A model generated the notes under the pieces. It made no database searches and was not told the origin of the DNA. It saw only the letters and a list, made by a program, of their open reading frames with translations. Source: Pseudofrankia asymbiotica (GTDB lineage Bacteria > Actinomycetota > Actinomycetes > Frankiales > Frankiaceae). From it: a DNA stretch of 12,823 bases. Both the position numbers and the translations under genes were made by a program. Location: contig NZ_MOMC01000045.1 of NCBI RefSeq assembly GCF_001983105.1, forward strand, positions 24,813 through 37,635. The letters are read 5' to 3'. Every line of letters starts with the position of its first letter. Positions within the stretch are counted from its first letter, which is position 1. Below are positions 7,273 through 12,823 of the stretch, piece after piece.

Positions 7273-7302
7273 CGCCCCCGCGGGTCCCTCCCGCCGGGGG
7301 CG
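7273..7302. other. Second stem-loop, CGCCCCCG / CGGGGGCG
   Basis: The 8-bp perfect arms 7273-7280 and 7295-7302 enclose a 14-base loop. The stem lies directly after the 7240-7267 hairpin. The pair has no neighbouring stop codon to explain it as a gene terminator. Confidence 0.45.
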
Positions 7303-7580
7303 TGAGGGATCCGCGATGTGGGATAGGAGGTCGCCCGGCGGGGAACGGCCGGGTTCAGCGGTGCGGGCCGTTTCCGGCTGAGGTGAGGTGGGAGAGGAGT
7401 TCCATCGACACCGCGACCGCGCGGCCGGTCGCACTCGGCCCGATCCGCCCGTCGCGGATTTGTCCCGTTCTGTGCCCGTCACCGCCCGCGCGCCTTCCGT
7501 CACTGGCATCCAGTGCCGGCTTCGCTCCGCGGGATGGTGGGCGGGACCGGGAATGTGGGGTAAGGGGCCGCCGCGGACTG

Positions 7581-7734
7581 GATCAACACGGCGTGAGTTG
7601 CGGTCAACAACCATTTTGCCGTTTGGGCGAACGCTCAGCATCGGCACAGGTCCGGTATTTGATCGAACATTCGGCGGTTGCGGATAACAACCATTTCGCC
7701 GCTTGGGTGAACGCTCGGCATCGGAATGGTTCCG
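7581..7734. repeat. Imperfect 80-bp tandem duplication
   Basis: The segment from 7581 matches the segment from 7661 at an offset of exactly 80 bp. The match is strongest from 7597-7654 against 7677-7734 (58 bp each), where the shared core is AACAACCATTT, then GAACGCTC and GCATCGG. Within the core the differences are all transitions. No reading frame with a usable start covers it, and no terminal inverted repeats were seen. Confidence 0.75.
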
Positions 7735-7741
7735 TCCTCCG

Positions 7742-7768
7742 CTGGTCGCGCTGGTCGCGCTGGTCGCG
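7742..7768. repeat. Three tandem copies of CTGGTCGCG
   Basis: Three exact 9-bp units follow closely on the 80-bp duplication. No gene covers them, so this is a non-coding microrepeat, possibly produced by replication slippage. Confidence 0.85.
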
Positions 7769-8147
7769 CCGGCGGCCTGTCGTCGAGGGACCGGGGTCAC
7801 GGGGCTGGCGGTCGCCGGCGAGCGAGGCGGCGGAAGACCATGACGGAGACGCGCGACGGGCGTCGCCCCGACCGTCCGGGGCCTGCCGCGCGCGCCGCTG
7901 GCGGCGGCCAGCCACGTCCGCCTGCCGGCTGGTGAGAAGCGTGGCGGTCCCACATCCCGGTGAGACGCGCGGCCGGTGGGACGCGGGAGCGGTCCCCACG
8001 CGAGACCTGGCGCTGAGACCAGAAGATCTGTGACAGAGAGCTACCGGACAGGGGGTGCTGAGACAGGTGGCGCGGTAGGAGGTGTGTGTCGCGGTCTTTC
8101 GGGGACGAACCTCGCAGCTGGGGTGAATCGGCGAAGGGGACGGCACC

Positions 8148-9623
8148 GTGACGACGACGGAGGACACGTCCTCGCTGGGGACCGGCCCGTTTCGGGCCGT
8201 ACAGAAAGGGGTGCCGTCCGAGCGCCGCGGTATCACTCCGCCCGCGATCACTCCGCCCGCGCAGGCGCGGCCCGGTCACCGCGCCGAGACGCGTGAGACC
8301 GCCGGCCCTGGCGTCGAGACGGCCCGGGCCCGTGCCCTCGACGTGCTGCGTGCCAACGACGGCGGGGGGTTCACCCGGCCGTCGGCGCGGCTGTACCCGC
8401 ATCAGTGGCTGTGGGACAGCTGTTTTGTCGCCATCGGTCTTCGCCATGTGGACGTGGAGCGGGCGGCCGGCGAGGTGCTGTCGCTGTTCGTCGGGCAGTG
8501 GCCGAGCGGGATGCTGCCGCACATCAGGTTCTGTCCGGCCATCGGCGAGCCTTACCACGCGGACCCGGGGCTGTGGGGCGTGCGCGACGCGGTCGAGGCG
8601 CCGCCGGTGGTGGAGACCAGCGGTGTCACCCAGCCGCCGCTGGTGGCGGAGGCGGTCGCCCGCGTCGGCGCGGCCATGCCGGCGCGTCGGCGGCTGGCCT
8701 TCTACCGGCGGGTGCTGCCCGGCCTGGTCGCCTACCACGAATGGCTCTACCGGGAACGGGATCCTGAGAACACCGGCCTGGTCTCGGTCGTGCATCCGTG
8801 GGAGTCGGGCATGGACGACACGCCGCCGTGGTCGGACGCCGTCCGGGACCTCGCGCCCGCGAAGGTGCGCGCGGTCAGGGACGCGGGAGACCTCGACGTG
8901 CTCGAGGGCCTTCGCCGCGACAACAAGGCGGTGCCCGCCCAGGAGCGGATCGCGGCGGACGAGCTGTTCACGCTCTACGAGCTCACCGGCCGGCTGCGGG
9001 CGGTCCGCTACCGGTTCGACGAGCTCCGCGCTGCCGGGCTGCCGTCGATCCGGGACGTCGGGTTCAACGCGGTGCTGGTGCGGGCGAACCGCCAGCTCGA
9101 GACGGTCGCGGCCGACGCGGGACTGGAGCTCCCCACCGGGCTTCTCCGGGCCATGCGCACCACGCGCGACGCGTTCAGGAACGTGCTGGCCGGCGGTTTT
9201 CCCCGCCACCAGGACGCCCGCACCGGGCGGCTGCTGCCGGACGAGACGGTGGCGGGCTTCCTCGCCCTGTACGCCGGCGTCCTGCCGCCCGAACAGGCCG
9301 GTCGCCTCGCCGGACAGCTTTTCGACGCACGCTGGACCGGACGGTACGGACCGGCCAGCCTGCCCTTCGACGCCCCCGCCTTCGACCCGGGCCGGTACTG
9401 GCGGGGACCGGTGTGGCCGATGGTGAACTGGCTTCTCGTCGACGGCCTGAGAAGGTCGGGGCGAGTGGCCGAGGCGCGGCGGCTGCGGGACGAGACCGTC
9501 GAGCTCGTCGTGCGCTCCGGACGGACCTACGAGTACTACTCCCCGGTCGACGGCGGCGGCCACGGCGCGCCCGACTTCGCGCCTACAGCGGCGGTATTTC
9601 TTGACATGATCTACGCCGAATGA
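8148..9623 (+). CDS. GH63 glucosylglycerate/mannosylglycerate hydrolase-like protein
   Basis: 491 residues from a GTG start with AAGGGGA (8134-8140) seven bases before it. Residues 1-57 are a poorly ordered Pro/Thr/Arg-rich extension; the rest is an (alpha/alpha)6-barrel glycosidase. Strong family signatures are LYPHQWLWDSCFVAIGL (82-98), MLPHIRF (122-128), HPWESGMDD (216-224), AVRYRFDE (285-292) and RYWRGPVWP (416-424). D223 and E462 (in TYEYYSP) sit where the catalytic acid and base of mycobacterial glucosylglycerate hydrolase and Thermus mannosylglycerate hydrolase lie. The enzyme should split glucosylglycerate or mannosylglycerate, compatible solutes of stressed or nitrogen-starved cells, into sugar and glycerate in the cytosol. 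Which sugar is used cannot be told. A STAS protein follows after 51 bases, probably in the same operon. No synthase for the solute lies in the window. Confidence 0.85.
   Translation: MTTTEDTSSLGTGPFRAVQKGVPSERRGITPPAITPPAQARPGHRAETRETAGPGVETARARALDVLRANDGGGFTRPSARLYPHQWLWDSCFVAIGLRHVDVERAAGEVLSLFVGQWPSGMLPHIRFCPAIGEPYHADPGLWGVRDAVEAPPVVETSGVTQPPLVAEAVARVGAAMPARRRLAFYRRVLPGLVAYHEWLYRERDPENTGLVSVVHPWESGMDDTPPWSDAVRDLAPAKVRAVRDAGDLDVLEGLRRDNKAVPAQERIAADELFTLYELTGRLRAVRYRFDELRAAGLPSIRDVGFNAVLVRANRQLETVAADAGLELPTGLLRAMRTTRDAFRNVLAGGFPRHQDARTGRLLPDETVAGFLALYAGVLPPEQAGRLAGQLFDARWTGRYGPASLPFDAPAFDPGRYWRGPVWPMVNWLLVDGLRRSGRVAEARRLRDETVELVVRSGRTYEYYSPVDGGGHGAPDFAPTAAVFLDMIYAE
8232..8261. repeat. 15-bp tandem duplication in the N-terminal extension of the GH63 gene
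   Basis: ATCACTCCGCCCGCG is present twice without a gap and encodes Ile-Thr-Pro-Pro-Ala twice. It lies in the non-catalytic N-terminal tail and keeps the frame. Confidence 0.9.
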
Positions 9624-9674
9624 CCCGGTCACCAGCGTCGGGTCGAAGAGATCAGCCGATGGCGGAGGGGGACA

Positions 9675-10070
9675 ATGTGGTTGGCGGTCCACGCCGGCAA
9701 GGTGGGACCGGTCGGCGTCGTCCACGTGCGCGGCGAGCTCGACCTGGCCACCCGGCCTCGGTTGGAACAAGGGCTCGACGCGCTGCTTGACAGCGGCTGC
9801 GCCCGCATCGTGGTGGATCTCGGGGAGGTCGAGTTCGCCGATCTGAGCGGACTCGACCTGCTCGCGCGGGCACAGCGACGGGCGCGGGCCGAGGGCGGCT
9901 GGCTCCGGGTGGCCGCCCCGCCCTGGGGGGTGCGGCGCATCCTCGCCGTGACCGACCTGGGCGACATCCTGCCCGTCTACCCGGACGCCTACGAGGCGAT
10001 CACGGACGCGGGCCGTCCCCGGACCGGGCCGCCCATGCCACGACGGAGCGACGAGGACTCGCGCAGGTGA
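9675..10070 (+). CDS. STAS-domain anti-sigma factor antagonist
   Basis: 131 residues, ATG start with a strong GGAGGGGG ribosome binding site (9664-9671). Residues about 8-110 form a STAS domain: a first strand with GVVHVRGELDLAT (14-26), then IVVDLGEVEFADLSGLDLL (45-63). S58 in the D-L-S-G turn is at the position that is phosphorylated in SpoIIAA/RsbV-type antagonists. Such proteins, when unphosphorylated, bind an anti-sigma kinase and release a stress or developmental sigma factor. The C-terminal 20 residues are charged and probably disordered. It follows the GH63 gene by 51 bases on the same strand with no hairpin between, so co-transcription is likely. No partner kinase, phosphatase or sigma factor is in the window. 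Confidence 0.88.
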   Translation: MWLAVHAGKVGPVGVVHVRGELDLATRPRLEQGLDALLDSGCARIVVDLGEVEFADLSGLDLLARAQRRARAEGGWLRVAAPPWGVRRILAVTDLGDILPVYPDAYEAITDAGRPRTGPPMPRRSDEDSRR

Positions 10071-10071
10071 G

Positions 10072-10102
10072 CGCGCGGATCCTCGCAGACCCTCGCCGCG
10101 CG
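10072..10102. terminator. Weak hairpin between convergent STAS and PLP-enzyme genes
   Basis: CGCGCGG (10072-10078) can pair with CCGCGCG (10096-10102) just after the STAS stop. The stem is 7 bp with a 17-base loop in the 72-bp convergent gap. A terminator role is plausible but the structure is modest. Confidence 0.3.
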
Positions 10103-10142
10103 TCGCCCGGGCCCGCCACACCCCCGACCACCGTCGTCCCGG

Positions 10143-11219
10143 TCAGAGGTTGGCGCCGCGGGCGGTGACCGGCCAGTGGCCGGCCACGACGCCGCCACGG
10201 GTGACCACCAGGTGATCGACCAGGTTCACGGCGGCACAGACATGGTTGGGCACGAGGAGAGTGGTGCTCCCGATCGGGGGAACGCGGCCGCCCGGCGCGA
10301 CGGTGACCACGGCATGGTGCTCCGACAGGGACGTCACGGTGGCATCCGGAAACTCCGGGAGGTGGCCGAACCCGGGTGCCCAGGCGGGACGGTCGGCCCC
10401 GAGGATCTTGCTGCCGGCGTCGAGCACGAACCGGTCGGGAGCCGGCGCGCTCACCACCGTCGTCGCGGCGGCCAGCGCTATCTGGTCGGCGGTGCACGAA
10501 CCGAGCGCGAGCTGCTGCGCGTCGTTGAGGACGTAGACCCCGGGGCGGAGCTCGGTGACCGTCCCGGGGCGGGAGTACGCCAGGCTGGGCGTCGACCCGC
10601 CGCTGAGCACCGTGATGGTCAGGCCCGCGGCGGCGACGGTCCGCGCGGCGACGGCGAGCGCGGTCTCCTCGTCGCGCGCCGCCTGGGACCGGGCGTCGGG
10701 ATGGTAGGCGTGCCCGGGGAAGGTGAACACCCCGCGAACCCGCAGACCGGCGTCCGCGGCCGCGAGGGCGACCTCGGCGGCGGCGCCGGGCGCGACTCCG
10801 CTGCGGTGATGACCGCTGTCCACCTCGATCATCACCTCGACGGGCGCGCTCACCGCGCCGAGGCGACGCGCGGCCGGGACCGAGTCGACGCCGACCGCGA
10901 CCAGCGCGCGGTCGGCCAGCCGCCGCAGCCGTTCCGCCCTGGCCGCGTCAGCCCACACCGGGTAGGCGATGAACAGGTCGTCGAACCCGGCCGCCGCGAA
11001 CGTCTCGGCCTCACCGATGGTCGCCACGGTCAGGCCGACGGCTCCCGCCCTGCGCTGCAGGTCGGCGAGCCGCGGACTCTTGTGCGTCTTGGCATGGGGA
11101 CGTACCGCGAACCCGCCGGCCGCGGCGGCGGCGGCCAACCGGCTGATGTTGTCATCGACGACATCAAGATCCACCACGAGCGCGGGCGTGCTGATCCCAT
11201 CGGGAACCGGGAAGATCAC
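10143..11219 (-). CDS. Fold-type III PLP enzyme, D-threonine aldolase / D-serine dehydratase-like
   Basis: 358 residues from a GTG start at 11219, chosen because GAGGA (11225-11229) lies five bases before it and the homologous region begins right after; a longer frame to 11303 adds 28 residues with no family resemblance. The N-terminal alanine-racemase-like barrel carries the PLP lysine K44 in R40-P-H-A-K-T-H-K47. SGHHRSG (135-141) and SGGSTPS (206-212) are phosphate and substrate contacts, and RPGVYVLND (225-233) is a family signature. The C-terminal beta domain has H326-V-C328 in PNHVCAAVNL, the metal-binding His-x-Cys pair of D-threonine aldolases and eukaryotic-type D-serine dehydratases. 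It therefore probably cleaves or dehydrates a D-beta-hydroxy amino acid using PLP and a divalent metal, in the cytosol. The sequence does not separate aldolase from dehydratase. It appears monocistronic. Confidence 0.88.
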   Translation of the reverse strand: MIFPVPDGISTPALVVDLDVVDDNISRLAAAAAAGGFAVRPHAKTHKSPRLADLQRRAGAVGLTVATIGEAETFAAAGFDDLFIAYPVWADAARAERLRRLADRALVAVGVDSVPAARRLGAVSAPVEVMIEVDSGHHRSGVAPGAAAEVALAAADAGLRVRGVFTFPGHAYHPDARSQAARDEETALAVAARTVAAAGLTITVLSGGSTPSLAYSRPGTVTELRPGVYVLNDAQQLALGSCTADQIALAAATTVVSAPAPDRFVLDAGSKILGADRPAWAPGFGHLPEFPDATVTSLSEHHAVVTVAPGGRVPPIGSTTLLVPNHVCAAVNLVDHLVVTRGGVVAGHWPVTARGANL

Positions 11220-11224
11220 AGATG

Positions 11225-11229
11225 TCCTC
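11225..11229 (-). promoter_or_regulatory. Ribosome binding site fixing the GTG start of the PLP enzyme
   Basis: GAGGA on the minus strand lies five bases upstream of GTG 11219. It favours this start over the upstream in-frame ATG codons near 11294 and 11303. Confidence 0.65.
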
Positions 11230-11450
11230 GCAATATGCCCTCGCCACGTCACATCAGGTTCGCGTCCGCGGCACCGACAGTCCGGCGCCGACATCCGTGT
11301 CAACGGATCGGCCGGACCTATCGTCGCCCCGGCCGCTGATCGTTTTCGGACCGGACTCCGCCGCTGTGCAGGCGACGACCGCGATGTTCGCCGACCTGGA
11401 CAACCGTACGGCGGCGGCCACGCCCGCCACGGTCTGATCTGTCCGCCGCG

Positions 11451-11472
11451 CGTCCGATCCTGATCGGTGACG
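11451..11472. terminator. Small hairpin downstream of the propeller-like fragment
   Basis: CCGATC (11454-11459) and GATCGG (11462-11467) form a near-perfect dyad, extended by CGT/ACG outer pairs with a bulge. It lies about 18 bases past the stop at 11490 on the minus strand, where a terminator would be expected. The remaining part of the gap 11220-11489 shows no convincing gene; a 71-codon plus-strand frame at 11222-11437 lacks family features. Confidence 0.4.
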
Positions 11473-11489
11473 GTTGTGGCCAGTGTTGG

Positions 11490-11873
11490 TCATGCGGGCG
11501 CGGCGGTGACGGTGAGGTCGAGAACGCGTCCGTCGAGGGTGCCGACCGCGAGGCGGTCCCGCCCGTACCTGGCCAGTGAGAGCGGCACGACTCGGTGGCC
11601 GTCGACGTGGAGGGCCACCCGGTGTTGCTCCTCGCCGCTGTCGGTGCGCAGGATGACCAGTTCGCCGGTGTTGAACGCGACGTAGCCGAATTCCGTGTCG
11701 GCGTCGAGCGCTGTGGCCTCCTGATCGGCTGTGAAGACCCATCGAGCGGCACCGGACGGGTAGGCCCGTCGAATGATGTACACACCGCCTGTCTGTAGCC
11801 CGGCGCCGTCGTGGACGCGGCCGGTGTGCACCAGCGCCGGGCCGGCCTGATCCTCCGCGACGCCCGATGTCAA
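11490..11873 (-). pseudogene. Beta-propeller-like (PQQ/WD40-type) C-terminal fragment, probably a gene remnant
   Basis: The frame of 127 residues reads as the last blades of a beta-propeller. There are successive strands around YIIRRAYPSGAARWVFTA (32-49), ATALDADTEFGYVAFNTGELVIL (53-75) and RLAVGTLDGRVLDLTV (107-122), with the alternating hydrophobic pattern and G-x-L-D-G-R-V turns of PQQ/WD40-like repeats. The protein-like wording suggests real coding ancestry, yet the only starts are a TTG at 11873 without a ribosome binding site and internal GTG codons with weak ones. An in-frame stop lies at 11889-11891. Only about 110 further bases separate it from the next gene, too few for a full propeller. 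I infer an N-terminally truncated remnant. A small functional protein translated from TTG or GTG is the alternative. Confidence 0.5.
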
Positions 11874-11947
11874 GGCGCGCGGCGGACGTCAGCGCTACGG
11901 ATCAGAACCCGCCCCGCCAAGCCCCCGCGCGGCGTCGACGTACCCGT

Positions 11948-11973
11948 CGTGGGCGTTCCGCGGAACGCCTACG
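11948..11973. terminator. Perfect 18-bp palindrome downstream of the alpha/beta hydrolase
   Basis: GGCGTTCCGCGGAACGCC at 11952-11969 is a perfect palindrome, extended to 13-base arms (11948-11973) with one G-T wobble. It starts 26 bases beyond the hydrolase stop on the minus strand. A compact terminator is likely; a regulator-binding dyad is also possible because there is almost no loop. Confidence 0.5.
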
Positions 11974-11998
11974 GACCCGGCGTGCCGATCGGCCGCGG

Positions 11999-12697
11999 TC
12001 AGCCCAGGGCGATCGCGCTCCGCACGAACTGGGCGAAGCCTTCCGGGTTCTCGCGGTGGGCCATGTGGTTCGCGTCCGGCAGCTCGAACACGTCGGCCCT
12101 CATCAGCTCCGCGAAGGCTCGCATGCCGGGGCCGAAAGGGGGCTGGGTGGCCGTGCCGTAACCGGCGATGCACCTGGCGGTGAGGTGGTCCAGATCAAAC
12201 GGCCGAGACAGTGTTGCCGACGCTTCCGCAAGGAACAGTCGTCGCTCGCGGTTCTGGCGCTGGGTGCCCGGCACTTTCTCCTTCACCGACGCGATCGCGC
12301 CCAGGATGAGCTGGCCATGGTTCCCCTTCCACCATGAAGCCCATGGCATTGCCGTCTCCCAGAGGGCGACGGAAAGGACAAGGTCCGGCCGGCGGACGGC
12401 CGCCGCGACAGCGACGTTGCCACCCCAACTGTGACCGACGACTGTCGCCGGGCGATCACCGAGGACCATGAGTAGATCGTCGGCATGGCCGGCCAGATCG
12501 GCGGGCGTTCCGTCCCAGACCGGCTTCTCGCCCCACCCGCGACGGTCGTAGGAGACGATGTCCACGCCGTCCAGAGCCGCGGCCACGGGGTCGAAACTCG
12601 ACGCCTGGTCGCGGGTCCCGTGCACCAGCACCACCAGCGGTGGTCGGCTGGCCGCTCCGCCGCCGTCGGACTCGTGAGACGCGGATTCGAGGGTCAC
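11999..12697 (-). CDS. Alpha/beta hydrolase
   Basis: 232 residues, GTG start at 12697. The alpha/beta-hydrolase core is clear: VVLVHGTRD (22-30) gives the oxyanion region, SYDRRGWGEK (49-58) the following strand and turn, and GHSWGG (88-93) the nucleophile elbow with S90. PDANHMAHRENPEGF (207-221) gives the catalytic histidine, most likely H211. The protein is 40 to 60 residues shorter than usual. The strand that normally carries the acidic residue before the histidine (a G-x-x-D type turn) is not evident, so E114 after strand 6 or another acid may complete the triad. No signal peptide is present, so it is probably cytosolic. Substrate unknown. No good Shine-Dalgarno precedes the GTG, but TAACAT lies eight bases upstream, consistent with a leaderless transcript. 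Confidence 0.85.
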   Translation of the reverse strand: MTLESASHESDGGGAASRPPLVVLVHGTRDQASSFDPVAAALDGVDIVSYDRRGWGEKPVWDGTPADLAGHADDLLMVLGDRPATVVGHSWGGNVAVAAAVRRPDLVLSVALWETAMPWASWWKGNHGQLILGAIASVKEKVPGTQRQNRERRLFLAEASATLSRPFDLDHLTARCIAGYGTATQPPFGPGMRAFAELMRADVFELPDANHMAHRENPEGFAQFVRSAIALG

Positions 12698-12705
12698 GAT
12701 GGTAT

Positions 12706-12711
12706 ATGTTA
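12706..12711 (-). promoter_or_regulatory. Possible -10 element of a leaderless transcript for the hydrolase
   Basis: On the minus strand TAACAT ends eight bases before the GTG start, at the spacing expected if transcription begins at or next to the start codon. No convincing -35 box is seen 16-18 bases further upstream. The missing Shine-Dalgarno supports the idea. Confidence 0.35.
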
Positions 12712-12778
12712 TCCAATCGAGTCTCGGGGAGGCCGGGCGGGGCGGCCGACGCCGGTGGATCTGGCGTCACCGCCTGGG

Positions 12779-12823
12779 TCAGGTGGCCCGCTCAGGCTGC
12801 TCTCCGCCGGGCTCGGAATCGTC
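12779..12823 (-). CDS. Possible 3' end of a gene entering from the right edge
   Basis: On the minus strand the frame from the window edge gives 14 codons reading DDSEPGGEQPERAT followed by TGA at 12779-12781. The acidic, Pro/Gly-rich composition is like many actinomycete C-termini, and the placement, 81 bases upstream of the same-strand hydrolase, is plausible. With so few codons it could also be chance. Confidence 0.25.
   Translation of the reverse strand, partial: DDSEPGGEQPERAT

Larger units (their letters stand above)
6074..8147. other. About 2 kb gene-poor region between divergent genes
   Basis: No frame on either strand combines a credible ribosome binding site, a recognisable domain and actinomycete-like protein composition; the long frames here read as Arg/Pro/Gly-rich shadow products. 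The region should hold the promoters of the flanking divergent genes (GMC oxidoreductase to the left, GH63 hydrolase to the right), although I could not place convincing -35/-10 pairs. It contains, in order, a G-tract array, an A/T-rich patch with twin direct repeats, two adjacent stem-loops, an 80-bp imperfect tandem duplication and a short 9-bp tandem repeat. Roughly 6240-6540 is visibly less GC-rich than the surroundings. Confidence 0.7.

Noticed and set aside
7057..8033. Long open frames of about 300 codons on both strands in the gene-poor region
   Set aside because: Both products are Arg/Pro/Gly/Ser-rich without domains or credible ribosome binding sites and overlap each other; this is typical of chance open frames in very GC-rich DNA.
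7797..10121. 774-codon minus-strand frame across the GH63 and STAS genes
   Set aside because: It is the antisense of two genes with clear catalytic motifs; its product has no recognisable fold.
11222..11437. 71-codon plus-strand frame divergent from the PLP enzyme
   Set aside because: Its ATG is only two bases from the PLP enzyme start and would overlap that gene's ribosome binding site; the product has no family signature.

Overview
The window is very GC-rich, uses GTG starts next to ATG, and carries families typical of high-GC Gram-positive soil bacteria: a GAF-EAL protein, a STAS anti-sigma antagonist, a Tat-exported sterol-oxidase-like flavoprotein and a GH63 glucosylglycerate-type hydrolase. 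This suggests an actinomycete, possibly of the Frankia kind. The genus is a guess from general resemblance and was not tested.

Layout, left to right. Positions 1-656 (+): the 3' part of a multi-spanning permease. Positions 657-903: a convergent gap with a strong hairpin. Positions 904-4082 (-): a class C beta-lactamase-fold serine hydrolase, a GAF-EAL cyclic-di-GMP phosphodiesterase candidate and a small acidic protein, with hairpins in the gaps. Positions 4083-4399: a gap holding a long GC-rich stem-loop. Positions 4400-6073 (-): a Tat-exported GMC oxidoreductase of the cholesterol oxidase type. Positions 6074-8147: about 2 kb with no convincing gene but many repeats and hairpins, lying between divergent genes. 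Positions 8148-10070 (+): a GH63 glucosylglycerate/mannosylglycerate hydrolase followed closely by a STAS protein. Positions 10143-11219 (-): a fold-type III PLP enzyme of the D-threonine aldolase/D-serine dehydratase group. Positions 11490-11873 (-): a beta-propeller-like C-terminal fragment without a good start. Positions 11999-12697 (-): a short alpha/beta hydrolase that may have a leaderless transcript. A possible 3' gene end lies at the right edge (-).

The genes do not form one pathway. The one coherent pair is the GH63 hydrolase with the STAS protein, which may link compatible-solute turnover to a stress partner-switching system. I found no defence system, phage, complete transposon, CRISPR array or biosynthetic cluster.

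The least explained part is the 2-kb gene-poor island. It holds two identical 20-bp direct repeats, each containing a palindrome, in an unusually A/T-rich patch. It also holds a run of G-tracts, an imperfect 80-bp tandem duplication and two adjacent stem-loops. It could be a regulatory or attachment region, an RNA locus or the remains of lost genes; the sequence alone does not decide.
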